A stretch of DNA of 64,000 bases from JAVJQS01 sp040218815. GTDB taxonomy: Bacteria; Bacteroidota; Bacteroidia; Flavobacteriales_E; Vicingaceae. The position numbers were made by a program, and so were the translations under genes. Below, one piece after another: positions 18,564 to 26,450 of the stretch. The stretch's first letter is position 1. Each line of letters opens with the position of its first letter. The stretch spans positions 1 to 64,000 of the forward strand of contig JAVJQS010000001.1 in assembly GCA_040218815.1 (NCBI GenBank), read 5' to 3'. Below the pieces are notes generated by a model. It searched no databases, had not been told where the DNA came from, and saw nothing but the letters and a program-made list of their open reading frames with translations.

Positions 18564-18616
18564 AATTAGTTGAAAAATAGATGGTGTAAAATAATTTCTA
18601 ATTCATGTACTTATTA

Positions 18617-18648
18617 CATACCAAAACAATTCCATTTAGCATACCAAT
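18617..18648 (-). promoter_or_regulatory. Putative MocR operator in front of the esterase-transporter pair
   Basis: On the minus strand two direct copies of TTGGTATG start 23 bases apart (GGTATG at 18645-18640 and at 18622-18617). A weak -7 element TATTTTAC starts at 18593, 29 bases after the proximal copy. The same layout with the same spacing lies before the rightward set at 20135-20173. Confidence 0.6.
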
Positions 18649-18650
18649 CA

Positions 18651-20135
18651 TTAATTTTCAAGGTCTTCATAAATTCGAAGCATTTGGCTCATCTTTCTTT
18701 TCATTTTAGTTTCATTCACCGAAGAGTAGCCAAAAATTAACCCCTCCTTCGATGCTTTTCCAATAAAGCATTTTTTATATGAATGAACTAGTATATTGTT
18801 TTCTACAAACGCTTTAACCAATTGTTCGTTTTCCCTCCCAGCCTTAAATTCAGCCAATAAATGCAAGCTGCTTGCAGACTTATTCACCAAGCTTAAGGAC
18901 TTAGAAAAATGACGTTCAAATAATTCAATAAAGAGCGCTTTTCTTTTTTCAGCAACTGCATTTATCTTTTTGATATGGTCATACAAGTACTTTTTTTCAA
19001 TAAACTGATTTAAAACGACTTGAATTGATGGGGGCACAAAGCGATGGGAATGTTTCATTAAAGCCTCAATTGGTCCTAACAGTGGTAAGGGAGCAACCAT
19101 ATAACCTAAACGAATTGAGGGATGTAAAAGACGATTAAAAGTGCCCATAAATATTGTTCGCCCTTGATTATCGATATTGAAGATGGAAGGAGTTTTTCGT
19201 TTGTAATTGCTTATTTCATGTTCAAAGTCGTTTTCAATTATATAGCTATTGTTCTTCTTGGCGAAAGACAGCAATTCCTTTTTTCGATCAAGACTCATAA
19301 CTGTTCCCGATGGGTAGTGACCTGAAGGAGTAACATGAATGAGTTTAGGATTTTTAGCTTTGATCTTATTGACCTGAATCCCTTCCTCGTCAATTGGAAC
19401 CCCAATCATTTTAGCATTTAGACTCTTAAAAATAGACAGCACATTAGGAAAGGTTGGATCTTCCATCACTACTTCATCCTTGGGGTTGATTAATACACTT
19501 CCCGCTAAATAAAGCGATTGCAATGATCCTGACACAATAATAACCTGTTGGGGATCACATTTCACCCCCCTGCTCAAGTTTAAGTAATTAGAAATATTTT
19601 CTTTTAATTGCTCATTCCCAGAAGCAGCGGAATAAGTTAAAGCAGAGGATTTTATATGTCGCCAATAAAGGTTGGTTAGGTTTTTCCATTGATTTACTGG
19701 AAAGATGTCAAGCGGAGGTAAGCCAGGCCGGAAAGCAACGCTTTTATCATCGATTGAATTAATGAGTTTTTCATTCTTTAAGAAGGATTTTCCCAATTTT
19801 GAAAGTGTTGGGTAATTCTTTTTCCGCGCAGCATCCAATTTTGGACGTGTCTTTTGCTTAAACTTTACTAAATGCCCAGAGCCAACTTGTGACTCAATGT
19901 AGCCTTCTAAGATTAATAAATCATAGGCTTTCAATACAGTGCTTCGAGAAACATTTAGCACTTCAGCAAGCTGACGAGTAGGCGGTAAATTGCTATTTTC
20001 TGGAATTTCTAAATCACTAATTGCTTCCTTTATAACTGAGTAAAGAATAAAGTAAAGCCGCTTCTCATGTTTATTCTTTTGAAGCAAGCGCTGGGTATAC
20101 TTTTCGTGAATACGAGTTGAAATTATGGAGTTCAA
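18651..20135 (-). CDS. MocR/GntR-type regulator with aminotransferase-like domain lacking the PLP lysine
   Basis: A 494-residue transcription factor: an N-terminal GntR winged helix (residues about 20-95, LPPTRQLAEVLNVSRSTVLKA) joined to a fold-type I aminotransferase-like domain (about 125-490; TYSAASGNEQLKENISNYL, HVTPSGHYPSG, ENDFEHE). In MocR proteins the PLP Schiff-base lysine sits in GTFSK; here the stretch is GTFNRLLHPSIRLGY, so Arg335 stands where the lysine should be. It may bind a ligand without forming an aldimine. The start is TTG, with no upstream ATG in frame. Operator-like repeats flank the gene on both sides, and the distal repeat begins at its own start codon, suggesting autoregulation. 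Confidence 0.9.
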   Translation of the reverse strand: MNSIISTRIHEKYTQRLLQKNKHEKRLYFILYSVIKEAISDLEIPENSNLPPTRQLAEVLNVSRSTVLKAYDLLILEGYIESQVGSGHLVKFKQKTRPKLDAARKKNYPTLSKLGKSFLKNEKLINSIDDKSVAFRPGLPPLDIFPVNQWKNLTNLYWRHIKSSALTYSAASGNEQLKENISNYLNLSRGVKCDPQQVIIVSGSLQSLYLAGSVLINPKDEVVMEDPTFPNVLSIFKSLNAKMIGVPIDEEGIQVNKIKAKNPKLIHVTPSGHYPSGTVMSLDRKKELLSFAKKNNSYIIENDFEHEISNYKRKTPSIFNIDNQGRTIFMGTFNRLLHPSIRLGYMVAPLPLLGPIEALMKHSHRFVPPSIQVVLNQFIEKKYLYDHIKKINAVAEKRKALFIELFERHFSKSLSLVNKSASSLHLLAEFKAGRENEQLVKAFVENNILVHSYKKCFIGKASKEGLIFGYSSVNETKMKRKMSQMLRIYEDLEN

Positions 20136-20173
20136 ATTGGTATTTTAAATTAAAAATAATTGGTATGTTAAAT
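20135..20173 (+). promoter_or_regulatory. Putative MocR operator in front of the peptide-utilisation set
   Basis: Two direct 16-base repeats, AATTGGTATTTTAAAT (20135-20150) and AATTGGTATGTTAAAT (20158-20173), differ at one base and start 23 bases apart. Paired direct repeats are how MocR proteins usually bind DNA. The proximal copy covers the -33 region of a near-consensus -7 box TTAATTTG (20190-20197), so an activating role is plausible. The distal copy begins at the TTG start of the regulator gene. Confidence 0.65.
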
Positions 20174-20223
20174 CTACAGAAAAATGAGGTTAATTTGACC
20201 TAAACCATTTAAACTTTAATAAA

Positions 20224-21558
20224 ATGAAAAAAATATACCTAATACTTTCTCTTTTAACCGCAACTAGTTTTAGTTACGGTCAACTAATAATAAATGAGGT
20301 GTTGTACGATCCTTCTAATACTGCCTTAGAAGGAGATGCCAATGGAGACGGTATTTATAGTCAAGATGACGACTCTTTTATAGAAATTTATAACGATAGT
20401 TCAAGTCCATTTGATATTAGTGGATTCGAAATTTGGGATGACACCGCCACCGGTGGAAGTATTCAATACATCTTTCCAGCCAATACAACAATTCCAGCAG
20501 AAGAAGTAGTTGTTATTTTCGGTGGAGGCACACTTACTGGATCATTTGGATCAGCGGTAGTGTTAAAAGGAGACTCTGGGTTAAACTTCAATAACTCAGG
20601 AGAAGTAATTGGAATAAAAGATACAAGCGGTGCTTGGACCTTGATTTTTGATTCAGATGCGCTATCAAATAATCCAAATGAGTCATACACCAGATTTCCA
20701 GATGTTACTGGAGCCTTTTTACAACATGGTGATACCACCAACGTTTTGTTTTCTCCAGGAACAAAAACGGATGGAACTGCTTTTAATCCAAGCAGTGCGC
20801 TTATAATAAATGAAGTGCTTTATGATCCATCAAATAATGCATTAGATGGAGATGCTAATAGGGATTCAATTTACAGTCAAGATGATGATTCTTTTATTGA
20901 GATATACAATTCTGACACCACATCATTTGACATTAGCGGATATGAAATTTGGGATGATACCTCTGCAGCAGGAACAATTCAATATACCTTTCCTACTAAT
21001 ACATCCATTCCAGCAGAAGAGGTAGTGGTAGTATTTGGTGGAGGAACACCAACGGGTACTTTTGGCTCTGCAGTTGTATTAAATGCTATGAATGGTTTTA
21101 ATTTTAATAATTCTGGTGAAGTTATCGGCGTTAAAGATACCAGTGGAGCATGGGTGCTGATTTTTAATTCCGATGAACTTTCAAATAACCCCAACGAATC
21201 ATATACAAGGTTTCCAGATGTTACAGGTGATTTCTTGCAGCATGGTGATACAACGAATGTTTTATTTTCACCTGGCACAAAAACAGATGGAACGCCATTT
21301 AACACATTGACTGGAATAACAAAAATTGAAAAATCTTTTGATTTTAACTTATATCCTAATCCAGCGACTGATCAATTAACGATTCAATCGGAAGAAACTA
21401 TTGATCAAATTGAAATATTCAACATCAGTGGTCAAATCCTACGTTCATTTAACAGTCAGTCGAAGGTAATAAACATACAAAACTTAGGTTCTGGTATCTA
21501 TTTCATTAGACTAAGATCTGATGATAGTTTCACCATGAAAAAGTTCATCAAACAATAA
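20224..21558 (+). CDS. Secreted protein with two lamin-tail domains and a T9SS sorting domain
   Basis: A 444-residue exported protein. Signal peptide (ending SYGQ), then two near-identical lamin tail domain (LTD) units of about 175 residues, each starting LIINEVLYDPSN and containing DDDSFIEIYN, FGGGT and SNNPNESYTRFPDVTG, then a type A T9SS domain (NLYPNPATDQLTIQS, ending KKFIKQ). Each unit also has an Asp-rich DGDANxDxIYSQDDD stretch that probably binds calcium. LTD domains in bacteria occur on secreted enzymes and surface proteins, where they mediate binding. It is the first gene after the MocR operator and is followed by a strong terminator. Confidence 0.85.
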   Translation: MKKIYLILSLLTATSFSYGQLIINEVLYDPSNTALEGDANGDGIYSQDDDSFIEIYNDSSSPFDISGFEIWDDTATGGSIQYIFPANTTIPAEEVVVIFGGGTLTGSFGSAVVLKGDSGLNFNNSGEVIGIKDTSGAWTLIFDSDALSNNPNESYTRFPDVTGAFLQHGDTTNVLFSPGTKTDGTAFNPSSALIINEVLYDPSNNALDGDANRDSIYSQDDDSFIEIYNSDTTSFDISGYEIWDDTSAAGTIQYTFPTNTSIPAEEVVVVFGGGTPTGTFGSAVVLNAMNGFNFNNSGEVIGVKDTSGAWVLIFNSDELSNNPNESYTRFPDVTGDFLQHGDTTNVLFSPGTKTDGTPFNTLTGITKIEKSFDFNLYPNPATDQLTIQSEETIDQIEIFNISGQILRSFNSQSKVINIQNLGSGIYFIRLRSDDSFTMKKFIKQ

Positions 21559-21571
21559 TTTATTTATCTCA

Positions 21572-21607
21572 AGGACAAAAGCAACAATAGCTTTTGTCCT
21601 TTTTTTA
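21572..21607 (+). terminator. Intrinsic terminator inside the peptide-utilisation set
   Basis: Perfect 11-bp stem AGGACAAAAGC/GCTTTTGTCCT with a 7-base loop and seven Ts. It probably reduces, rather than stops, transcription into the genes to the right, since no other promoter is clear before 21628. Confidence 0.85.
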
Positions 21608-21627
21608 TAATTAATACAGTTAAACAA

Positions 21628-22560
21628 ATGACTTTAAAATCATTACTTGGCATATCATGTGCAGCTTTACTTCTAACCTTTAATGCTTGCGAAACGGATG
21701 ATGTTGAACCAACATATTCATTGACTTTAACGAGTAGTAATCCAATTATTTCTGAAGCCTCAGGAACGACTAATATTGTTGCAACATTAAGTAATGCGGC
21801 AGATCAAGCCTTAACTGTTAATTTGATTTTTCAAGGCACAGCAACAGAAACTGTCGACTACACTGCTAGTAGCAAAACAATAACAATACCGGCTGGAAGC
21901 TTATCTGGAAGCATTTCAATCACTGCTATCCAAGACTCGTTGCAGGAGGGAAATGAAAGTATCGATATTTCTGTGCTAAACACGCAGGGTGTTGAACTAG
22001 AAAATACCGGATCAACTTCTATTATAATCGAAGATGACGATGTTGCTGCGGTAGCTCAATTTATTATCAATGAAGTATTGTATGATCCTTCTAATAATGC
22101 ACTTGATGGAGATGCAAACGGTGATGGTGTATATGGTCAGGACGACGATTCGTTTATTGAACTTTATAATCCAAGTTCTCAACCTTTTGATTTAGTAGGA
22201 TATGAAATTTGGGATGACACAACATCAGGTTCAATTCAATATACTTTTCCAGCTAATTCAGTAATTCCGCCTCTAGGAGCTTTAGTAGTTTTTGGTGGTG
22301 GAAACCCAACAGGAAATTTTGGAGGTGCAATCGTTCTTAATGCAAGTTCAGGACTTAATTTTAATAACTCAGGTGAGGTAATAGGTTTAAAAGATCCAAA
22401 TGGAGCATGGACTCTCATCTTTGACTCAGACGCCTTATCCAATAATCCAAATGAGTCTTATACTCGAAACCCAGATATCACAGGTGATTTTGAGCAGCAC
22501 AATGACAATACTCCCCTTTTATTTTCACCTGGTACTAAAGTTGACGGCAGCTCATTTTAA
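21628..22560 (+). CDS. Lipoprotein with Calx-beta and lamin-tail domains
   Basis: A 310-residue predicted lipoprotein (LLLTFNACETDD, lipobox cysteine near residue 21). Residues about 30-140 form a Calx-beta domain (SEASGTTNIVATLSN, DYTASSKTITIPAGS, DSLQEGNESIDISV, IIIEDDD), a calcium-binding beta-sandwich. Residues about 145-310 are one LTD unit closely similar to the two in the previous protein (FIINEVLYDPSNNALDGDAN). There is no T9SS tail; anchoring is by lipid instead. The shared LTD units show that the two genes arose by duplication and fusion. Confidence 0.85.
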   Translation: MTLKSLLGISCAALLLTFNACETDDVEPTYSLTLTSSNPIISEASGTTNIVATLSNAADQALTVNLIFQGTATETVDYTASSKTITIPAGSLSGSISITAIQDSLQEGNESIDISVLNTQGVELENTGSTSIIIEDDDVAAVAQFIINEVLYDPSNNALDGDANGDGVYGQDDDSFIELYNPSSQPFDLVGYEIWDDTTSGSIQYTFPANSVIPPLGALVVFGGGNPTGNFGGAIVLNASSGLNFNNSGEVIGLKDPNGAWTLIFDSDALSNNPNESYTRNPDITGDFEQHNDNTPLLFSPGTKVDGSSF

Positions 22561-22566
22561 GTTGAT

Positions 22567-23952
22567 ATGACGATAATTGGTCCCCTCATAGCTATTGGCT
22601 TCATTGTAATTGTAGCCACCCTATTGCTCAAAAAGTTCTACCCTCACGCGGTATTGCTTATTGCGGGATTGGCAATGCTAATTATTTCAATGGCCATGAA
22701 CTTTAAAATGCCAACAGTAATTGATAATACAGGCTGGTCTGGCTTTGACTTGTTCAGGTTAATAAAAGAATCATTTTCTAAAACGAATGCAGGTGTAGGC
22801 CTTATGATTATGGCAATTGGTGGCTTTGTAGCCTACATTGATAAGATAGGCGCCTCAGATGCTCTAGTGCGAATTGCAATGAGACCTCTCTCCCTGTTTA
22901 AAAAGTATCCATACATCGCAACAACAGCTGTACTTCCAATTGGTCAGCTGTTATTCGTTTGCATCCCTTCAGCTGCAGGATTAGGCCTACTATTAATGGC
23001 TTCAATTTTTCCTATTCTATTAGGTTTAGGCGTAAGCAGACTAACAGCAGTTTCCACCATTACAGCATGCACTGCCTTTGGAATTGGGCCTGCCTCTGCA
23101 ATTACAGCACGTGCTGTGAATATCGCAGGAGTTGATTCGATAAGTTATTTCGTGAAAGACCAATTGCCTGTTGTTCTTCTACTTTGCATTGTGCTTATGG
23201 TAACTTATTACTTTGTCAACCGCTATTACGATAAAAAAGAAGCTACGCCAATTAAGGTGAAAGCAGACCTATTAGCAGAACAAGAAAAAAATAAGGAGGA
23301 GCGAATAAAAGCACCAAATTATTATGCCATTATCCCAGTATTGCCATTAGTATTATTGATTGTGTTTTCTGAAATTTTTCAGCTGACTCCAGTTCCAATT
23401 ACCTTGGACACTACAACCGCAATGTTCATCAGCCTATTCATCGCACTGATTTTTGAATTCATTCGCAAACGAAATCTAAAAGAAGTTTTAGCTTCATTAA
23501 GCACCTTCTGGAATGGCATGGGCAACATTTTTAAAACTGTTGTTACCCTGATTATTGCAGCTGATATTTTTGCAAAAGGATTGATTTCTTTAGGCTTTAT
23601 TGATGGACTCATTAGTTCCTCGCAAAACATTGGTTTAGGTGCCATTGGAATTAGCTTAGTCATGGTGGTCATGATTTTCTTGGCCTCCATGCTGATGGGA
23701 AGCGGGAATGCATCATTTTTTGCTTTTGCACCGTTGGTTCCAAAAATTGCTGCACAATTTGGAATAAAAACTACCTCCATGATATTGCCCATGAATCTTG
23801 CAGCTTCTATGGGCAGAACAGTTTCCCCTGTAGCTGGAGTGCTAATCGCCACTTCAGAAATAGCAGGAGTTAGCCCATTGGCTATTGTAAAAAGAAATTT
23901 TATTCCATTAGTAGTTGCTTTAGTGTTTCTTCTAATTTACCCACTAATTTGA
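22567..23952 (+). CDS. DcuC-like C4-dicarboxylate/aspartate carrier
   Basis: A 461-residue inner-membrane carrier, the same length as E. coli DcuC and alike over the whole length: GVGLMIMAIGGFVAYIDKIG, SSAAGLGLLLMASIFPILL-like SAAGLGLLLMASIFPILLGL, YDKKEA at the mid loop, SMLMGSGNASFFAFAPLVPK and AASMGRTVSPVAGVLIATS. DcuC proteins move C4-dicarboxylates such as fumarate, succinate and aspartate. In this setting it could bring in or release aspartate or a related peptide product. It lies 6 bases after the lipoprotein gene and touches iadA. Confidence 0.88.
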   Translation: MTIIGPLIAIGFIVIVATLLLKKFYPHAVLLIAGLAMLIISMAMNFKMPTVIDNTGWSGFDLFRLIKESFSKTNAGVGLMIMAIGGFVAYIDKIGASDALVRIAMRPLSLFKKYPYIATTAVLPIGQLLFVCIPSAAGLGLLLMASIFPILLGLGVSRLTAVSTITACTAFGIGPASAITARAVNIAGVDSISYFVKDQLPVVLLLCIVLMVTYYFVNRYYDKKEATPIKVKADLLAEQEKNKEERIKAPNYYAIIPVLPLVLLIVFSEIFQLTPVPITLDTTTAMFISLFIALIFEFIRKRNLKEVLASLSTFWNGMGNIFKTVVTLIIAADIFAKGLISLGFIDGLISSSQNIGLGAIGISLVMVVMIFLASMLMGSGNASFFAFAPLVPKIAAQFGIKTTSMILPMNLAASMGRTVSPVAGVLIATSEIAGVSPLAIVKRNFIPLVVALVFLLIYPLI

Positions 23953-23954
23953 TT

Positions 23955-25094
23955 ATGTTACTAATAAAAAACGCACATATATACGCACCAGATGATCAAG
24001 GAGTCAACGACATCCTAGTTGGAGGTGGAAAAATCTTATCCATTCAGGAAAACATTGATTGCAATGTGAACGGATTGAAAGAATGGGATGCAAAAGGAAA
24101 AATTGTTTTGCCTGGATTTATCGATCAGCACGTGCATGTGATTGGTGCCGGTGGAAAGCATGGCTTCTCCTCCATGACTCCTGAATTAAAGATGACGGAA
24201 TTTATAGCTACGGGAACTACTACGGCCGTAGGCTTGTTGGGAACCGATGGCTCAACACGTAGCATCAAAAGCTTATATGCCAAGGTAAAAAGCTTAGACA
24301 CTGAAGGCATGTCTGCTTACATGTTTACCGGATACTACGGCTTAGACCCTAACTACATTTTAGATACCGTTCAAGATGATATGATTTTCATCGATAAAGT
24401 ATTGGGATGTAAAATCGCTATTTCAGACATTCGTTCCTCCTACCCTACAGAATTAGACTTACTCCGCATTTTACGAGAGGTAAAAGTTGGTGGCATGGTT
24501 GGAGAAAAGAAAGGGATTCTGCACATCCACTTGGGCTACCACCCTGAGATGTTAGACATCTTGTTCCGACTGGTAGAAGAATATCATTTTCCGATAGAAA
24601 ACATTTCTCCAACGCATTTAGGAAGAACTGAAGCGCTTTTTAATGAAGCCATTCGCTTTGCGAAAATGGGAGGCATGATTGACATTACTACGGGTGCTTC
24701 TCAATATACCAAGCCCTATAAATCTGTGGCTTACGCCATAGAAAAGGGCGTATCAATTGATAACATCACCTTTAGTAGTGATGGAAATGCCGGCTTGGAG
24801 AAGAAGGATGAAAACGGAAAAATGATTGGCTTTAGAAGAGCTCCTATCGATCAAAACTTTGCAGAAGTAGTTGATTTAGTGCAAAAAGCTAAGCTGCCGA
24901 TTACTGAAGCCTTCAAAATTATTACTGCCAATCCAGCAAAAAACTTAGGGTTAAAAAATAAAGGCCACATTAAAGTTGGCTACGATGCCGATTTCTGTTG
25001 CCTAACAGAAGATCTCGAGTTAAGTGACGTATTCGCAAAAGGAAAACAGATGATGGAAAATTTTAATGTGATTGCTAAAGACAGTTTCTCATGA
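23955..25094 (+). CDS. iadA: Isoaspartyl dipeptidase (beta-aspartyl-peptidase)
   Basis: A 379-residue amidohydrolase that cleaves beta-aspartyl dipeptides, which arise from damaged proteins or from cyanophycin breakdown. It aligns along its length with E. coli IadA: metal ligands in GFIDQHVHVIGAG, bridging lysine in GCKIAISDIRSS, histidines in ILHIHLGYH and SPTHLGRTE, and the catalytic aspartate in FSSDGNAG. The start is taken as ATG 23955, two bases after the dcuC-like stop; a TTG two codons upstream is less likely. The stop overlaps the next gene (ATGA). Confidence 0.93.
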   Translation: MLLIKNAHIYAPDDQGVNDILVGGGKILSIQENIDCNVNGLKEWDAKGKIVLPGFIDQHVHVIGAGGKHGFSSMTPELKMTEFIATGTTTAVGLLGTDGSTRSIKSLYAKVKSLDTEGMSAYMFTGYYGLDPNYILDTVQDDMIFIDKVLGCKIAISDIRSSYPTELDLLRILREVKVGGMVGEKKGILHIHLGYHPEMLDILFRLVEEYHFPIENISPTHLGRTEALFNEAIRFAKMGGMIDITTGASQYTKPYKSVAYAIEKGVSIDNITFSSDGNAGLEKKDENGKMIGFRRAPIDQNFAEVVDLVQKAKLPITEAFKIITANPAKNLGLKNKGHIKVGYDADFCCLTEDLELSDVFAKGKQMMENFNVIAKDSFS

Positions 25095-26449
25095 AAAAAA
25101 CAACAAACAGCTTTCTCAAATCCCAGGCGCTAGTAGCACTTATCGTTTTGCTATTTATTAGCGTGTTGAACCTTGATGCCCAAAACCCAAGGCTCAATAA
25201 ATACACATTTGCTGAAGGATTAACTTTTTCGGGAAACAACGACTATTCCATTAACCTTAGAGGGTATGTTCAGCCTTATGCTGAAATAAAAAATTATACC
25301 GGAAATGAAGAAGCAGATAACTTGACTCGATTTCGATTAAGAAGATTTCGTTTACGATTAACCGGTGATGCTGAAAAGTATAAAATTGACTATCGCTTTC
25401 AAGTAGATTTAAGTGGAAGTGGTGAAGTTGGTGATGAGCAGGCAGAGTTGTTGTTAGATGCCTGGGTGCGCTATAGCATTACCCGCAGAACACGCATTAC
25501 CTTTGGTCAACGCGCCACTCCAACCGACAATCGGGAACTTTACATGGGATCTCAAACCTTGCAGTTGGTAGAAAGAAGTCGTTTAACTTCCGCTTTTGCC
25601 AGTATTCGTGAATTTGGTGTGTTCTATGAAGGCACCTACAGATTAGGCCCCGTAGCTTATTTAAAACCATCGGTAGCAATAACCAATGGGGATGGCCTAA
25701 ATGTATACGACAGCGATTTTGGTGGACTGAAGTACGGTGGACGACTCGACTTTTTACCTTTTGGACTCTTTACCCGATTTGGACAATATCGCCAAGTAGA
25801 TATGGTACGTGAAAACTCTCCAAAATTAGTAATTGGAGGTATCTACAGCATCAATCAGGGCATGACAAGCAGAAGAGGCAGAACATCAGGGCGATTTGTT
25901 TACATCAATGACTTAAACAACAATGGAGAGTTTGATGATGGGGAAGGCCGCCTGCCCGATTACACAAAATACGGAATTGACTTCATGCTTAAATACAAAG
26001 GCTTTTCCATGTTGGGTGAATTTATAAAAGCTGAGGCTGACGTACCAGACGACATTAACTTACGAAGTGATGCCTACGGACCTGACTATGAAGTCTTTAT
26101 AAGCAACTTCAGGGGTTTATCTGGAGCGGATTATGCCCGTTCTCAAATGATGCTCGGACAAGCATTTAATATCCAAGCGGGTTATCTCTTTAAAAATTTA
26201 TGGTCCATTGACGGGCGATACACTTATATAGATGCCGACAAACATTCCTTCTTAAATAACGGAACTTTTTACAACCGCCCTGAATATTACACCATCGGTT
26301 TATCTAAATACTTCGATAGAAGTTATGGGATAAAAGTTCAAGGATCCTTCACCTATGTAGATGCTGCAGGAGGTATTAATGACATTAATGGTGACCCTAT
26401 TGGCGGCGACGAATGGATTGGTAGAATAATAACTTCATTGGCCTTTTAA
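25091..26449 (+). CDS. OprO/OprP-type outer-membrane porin (first of two)
   Basis: A 452-residue exported beta-barrel protein of the phosphate-selective porin O/P family (PF07396). A signal peptide ends NLDAQ. Barrel strands such as INLRGYVQPYAEIKNY, RLRRFRLRLTGDAEKYKIDY and TFGQRATPTDNRE (the family's 'fGq.ktP.s.e' motif) follow, and the chain ends in phenylalanine (ITSLAF), as outer-membrane barrels do. The family name does not fix the solute. Its position after iadA suggests peptide or dicarboxylate entry. Start overlaps the iadA stop by 4 bases. Confidence 0.87.
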   Translation: MKKTTNSFLKSQALVALIVLLFISVLNLDAQNPRLNKYTFAEGLTFSGNNDYSINLRGYVQPYAEIKNYTGNEEADNLTRFRLRRFRLRLTGDAEKYKIDYRFQVDLSGSGEVGDEQAELLLDAWVRYSITRRTRITFGQRATPTDNRELYMGSQTLQLVERSRLTSAFASIREFGVFYEGTYRLGPVAYLKPSVAITNGDGLNVYDSDFGGLKYGGRLDFLPFGLFTRFGQYRQVDMVRENSPKLVIGGIYSINQGMTSRRGRTSGRFVYINDLNNNGEFDDGEGRLPDYTKYGIDFMLKYKGFSMLGEFIKAEADVPDDINLRSDAYGPDYEVFISNFRGLSGADYARSQMMLGQAFNIQAGYLFKNLWSIDGRYTYIDADKHSFLNNGTFYNRPEYYTIGLSKYFDRSYGIKVQGSFTYVDAAGGINDINGDPIGGDEWIGRIITSLAF

Positions 26450-26450
26450 T

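Noticed and set aside
23379..23852. 157-codon minus-strand open frame inside the DcuC-like gene
   Set aside because: Typical antisense shadow of a membrane protein gene; the plus-strand protein matches DcuC end to end.
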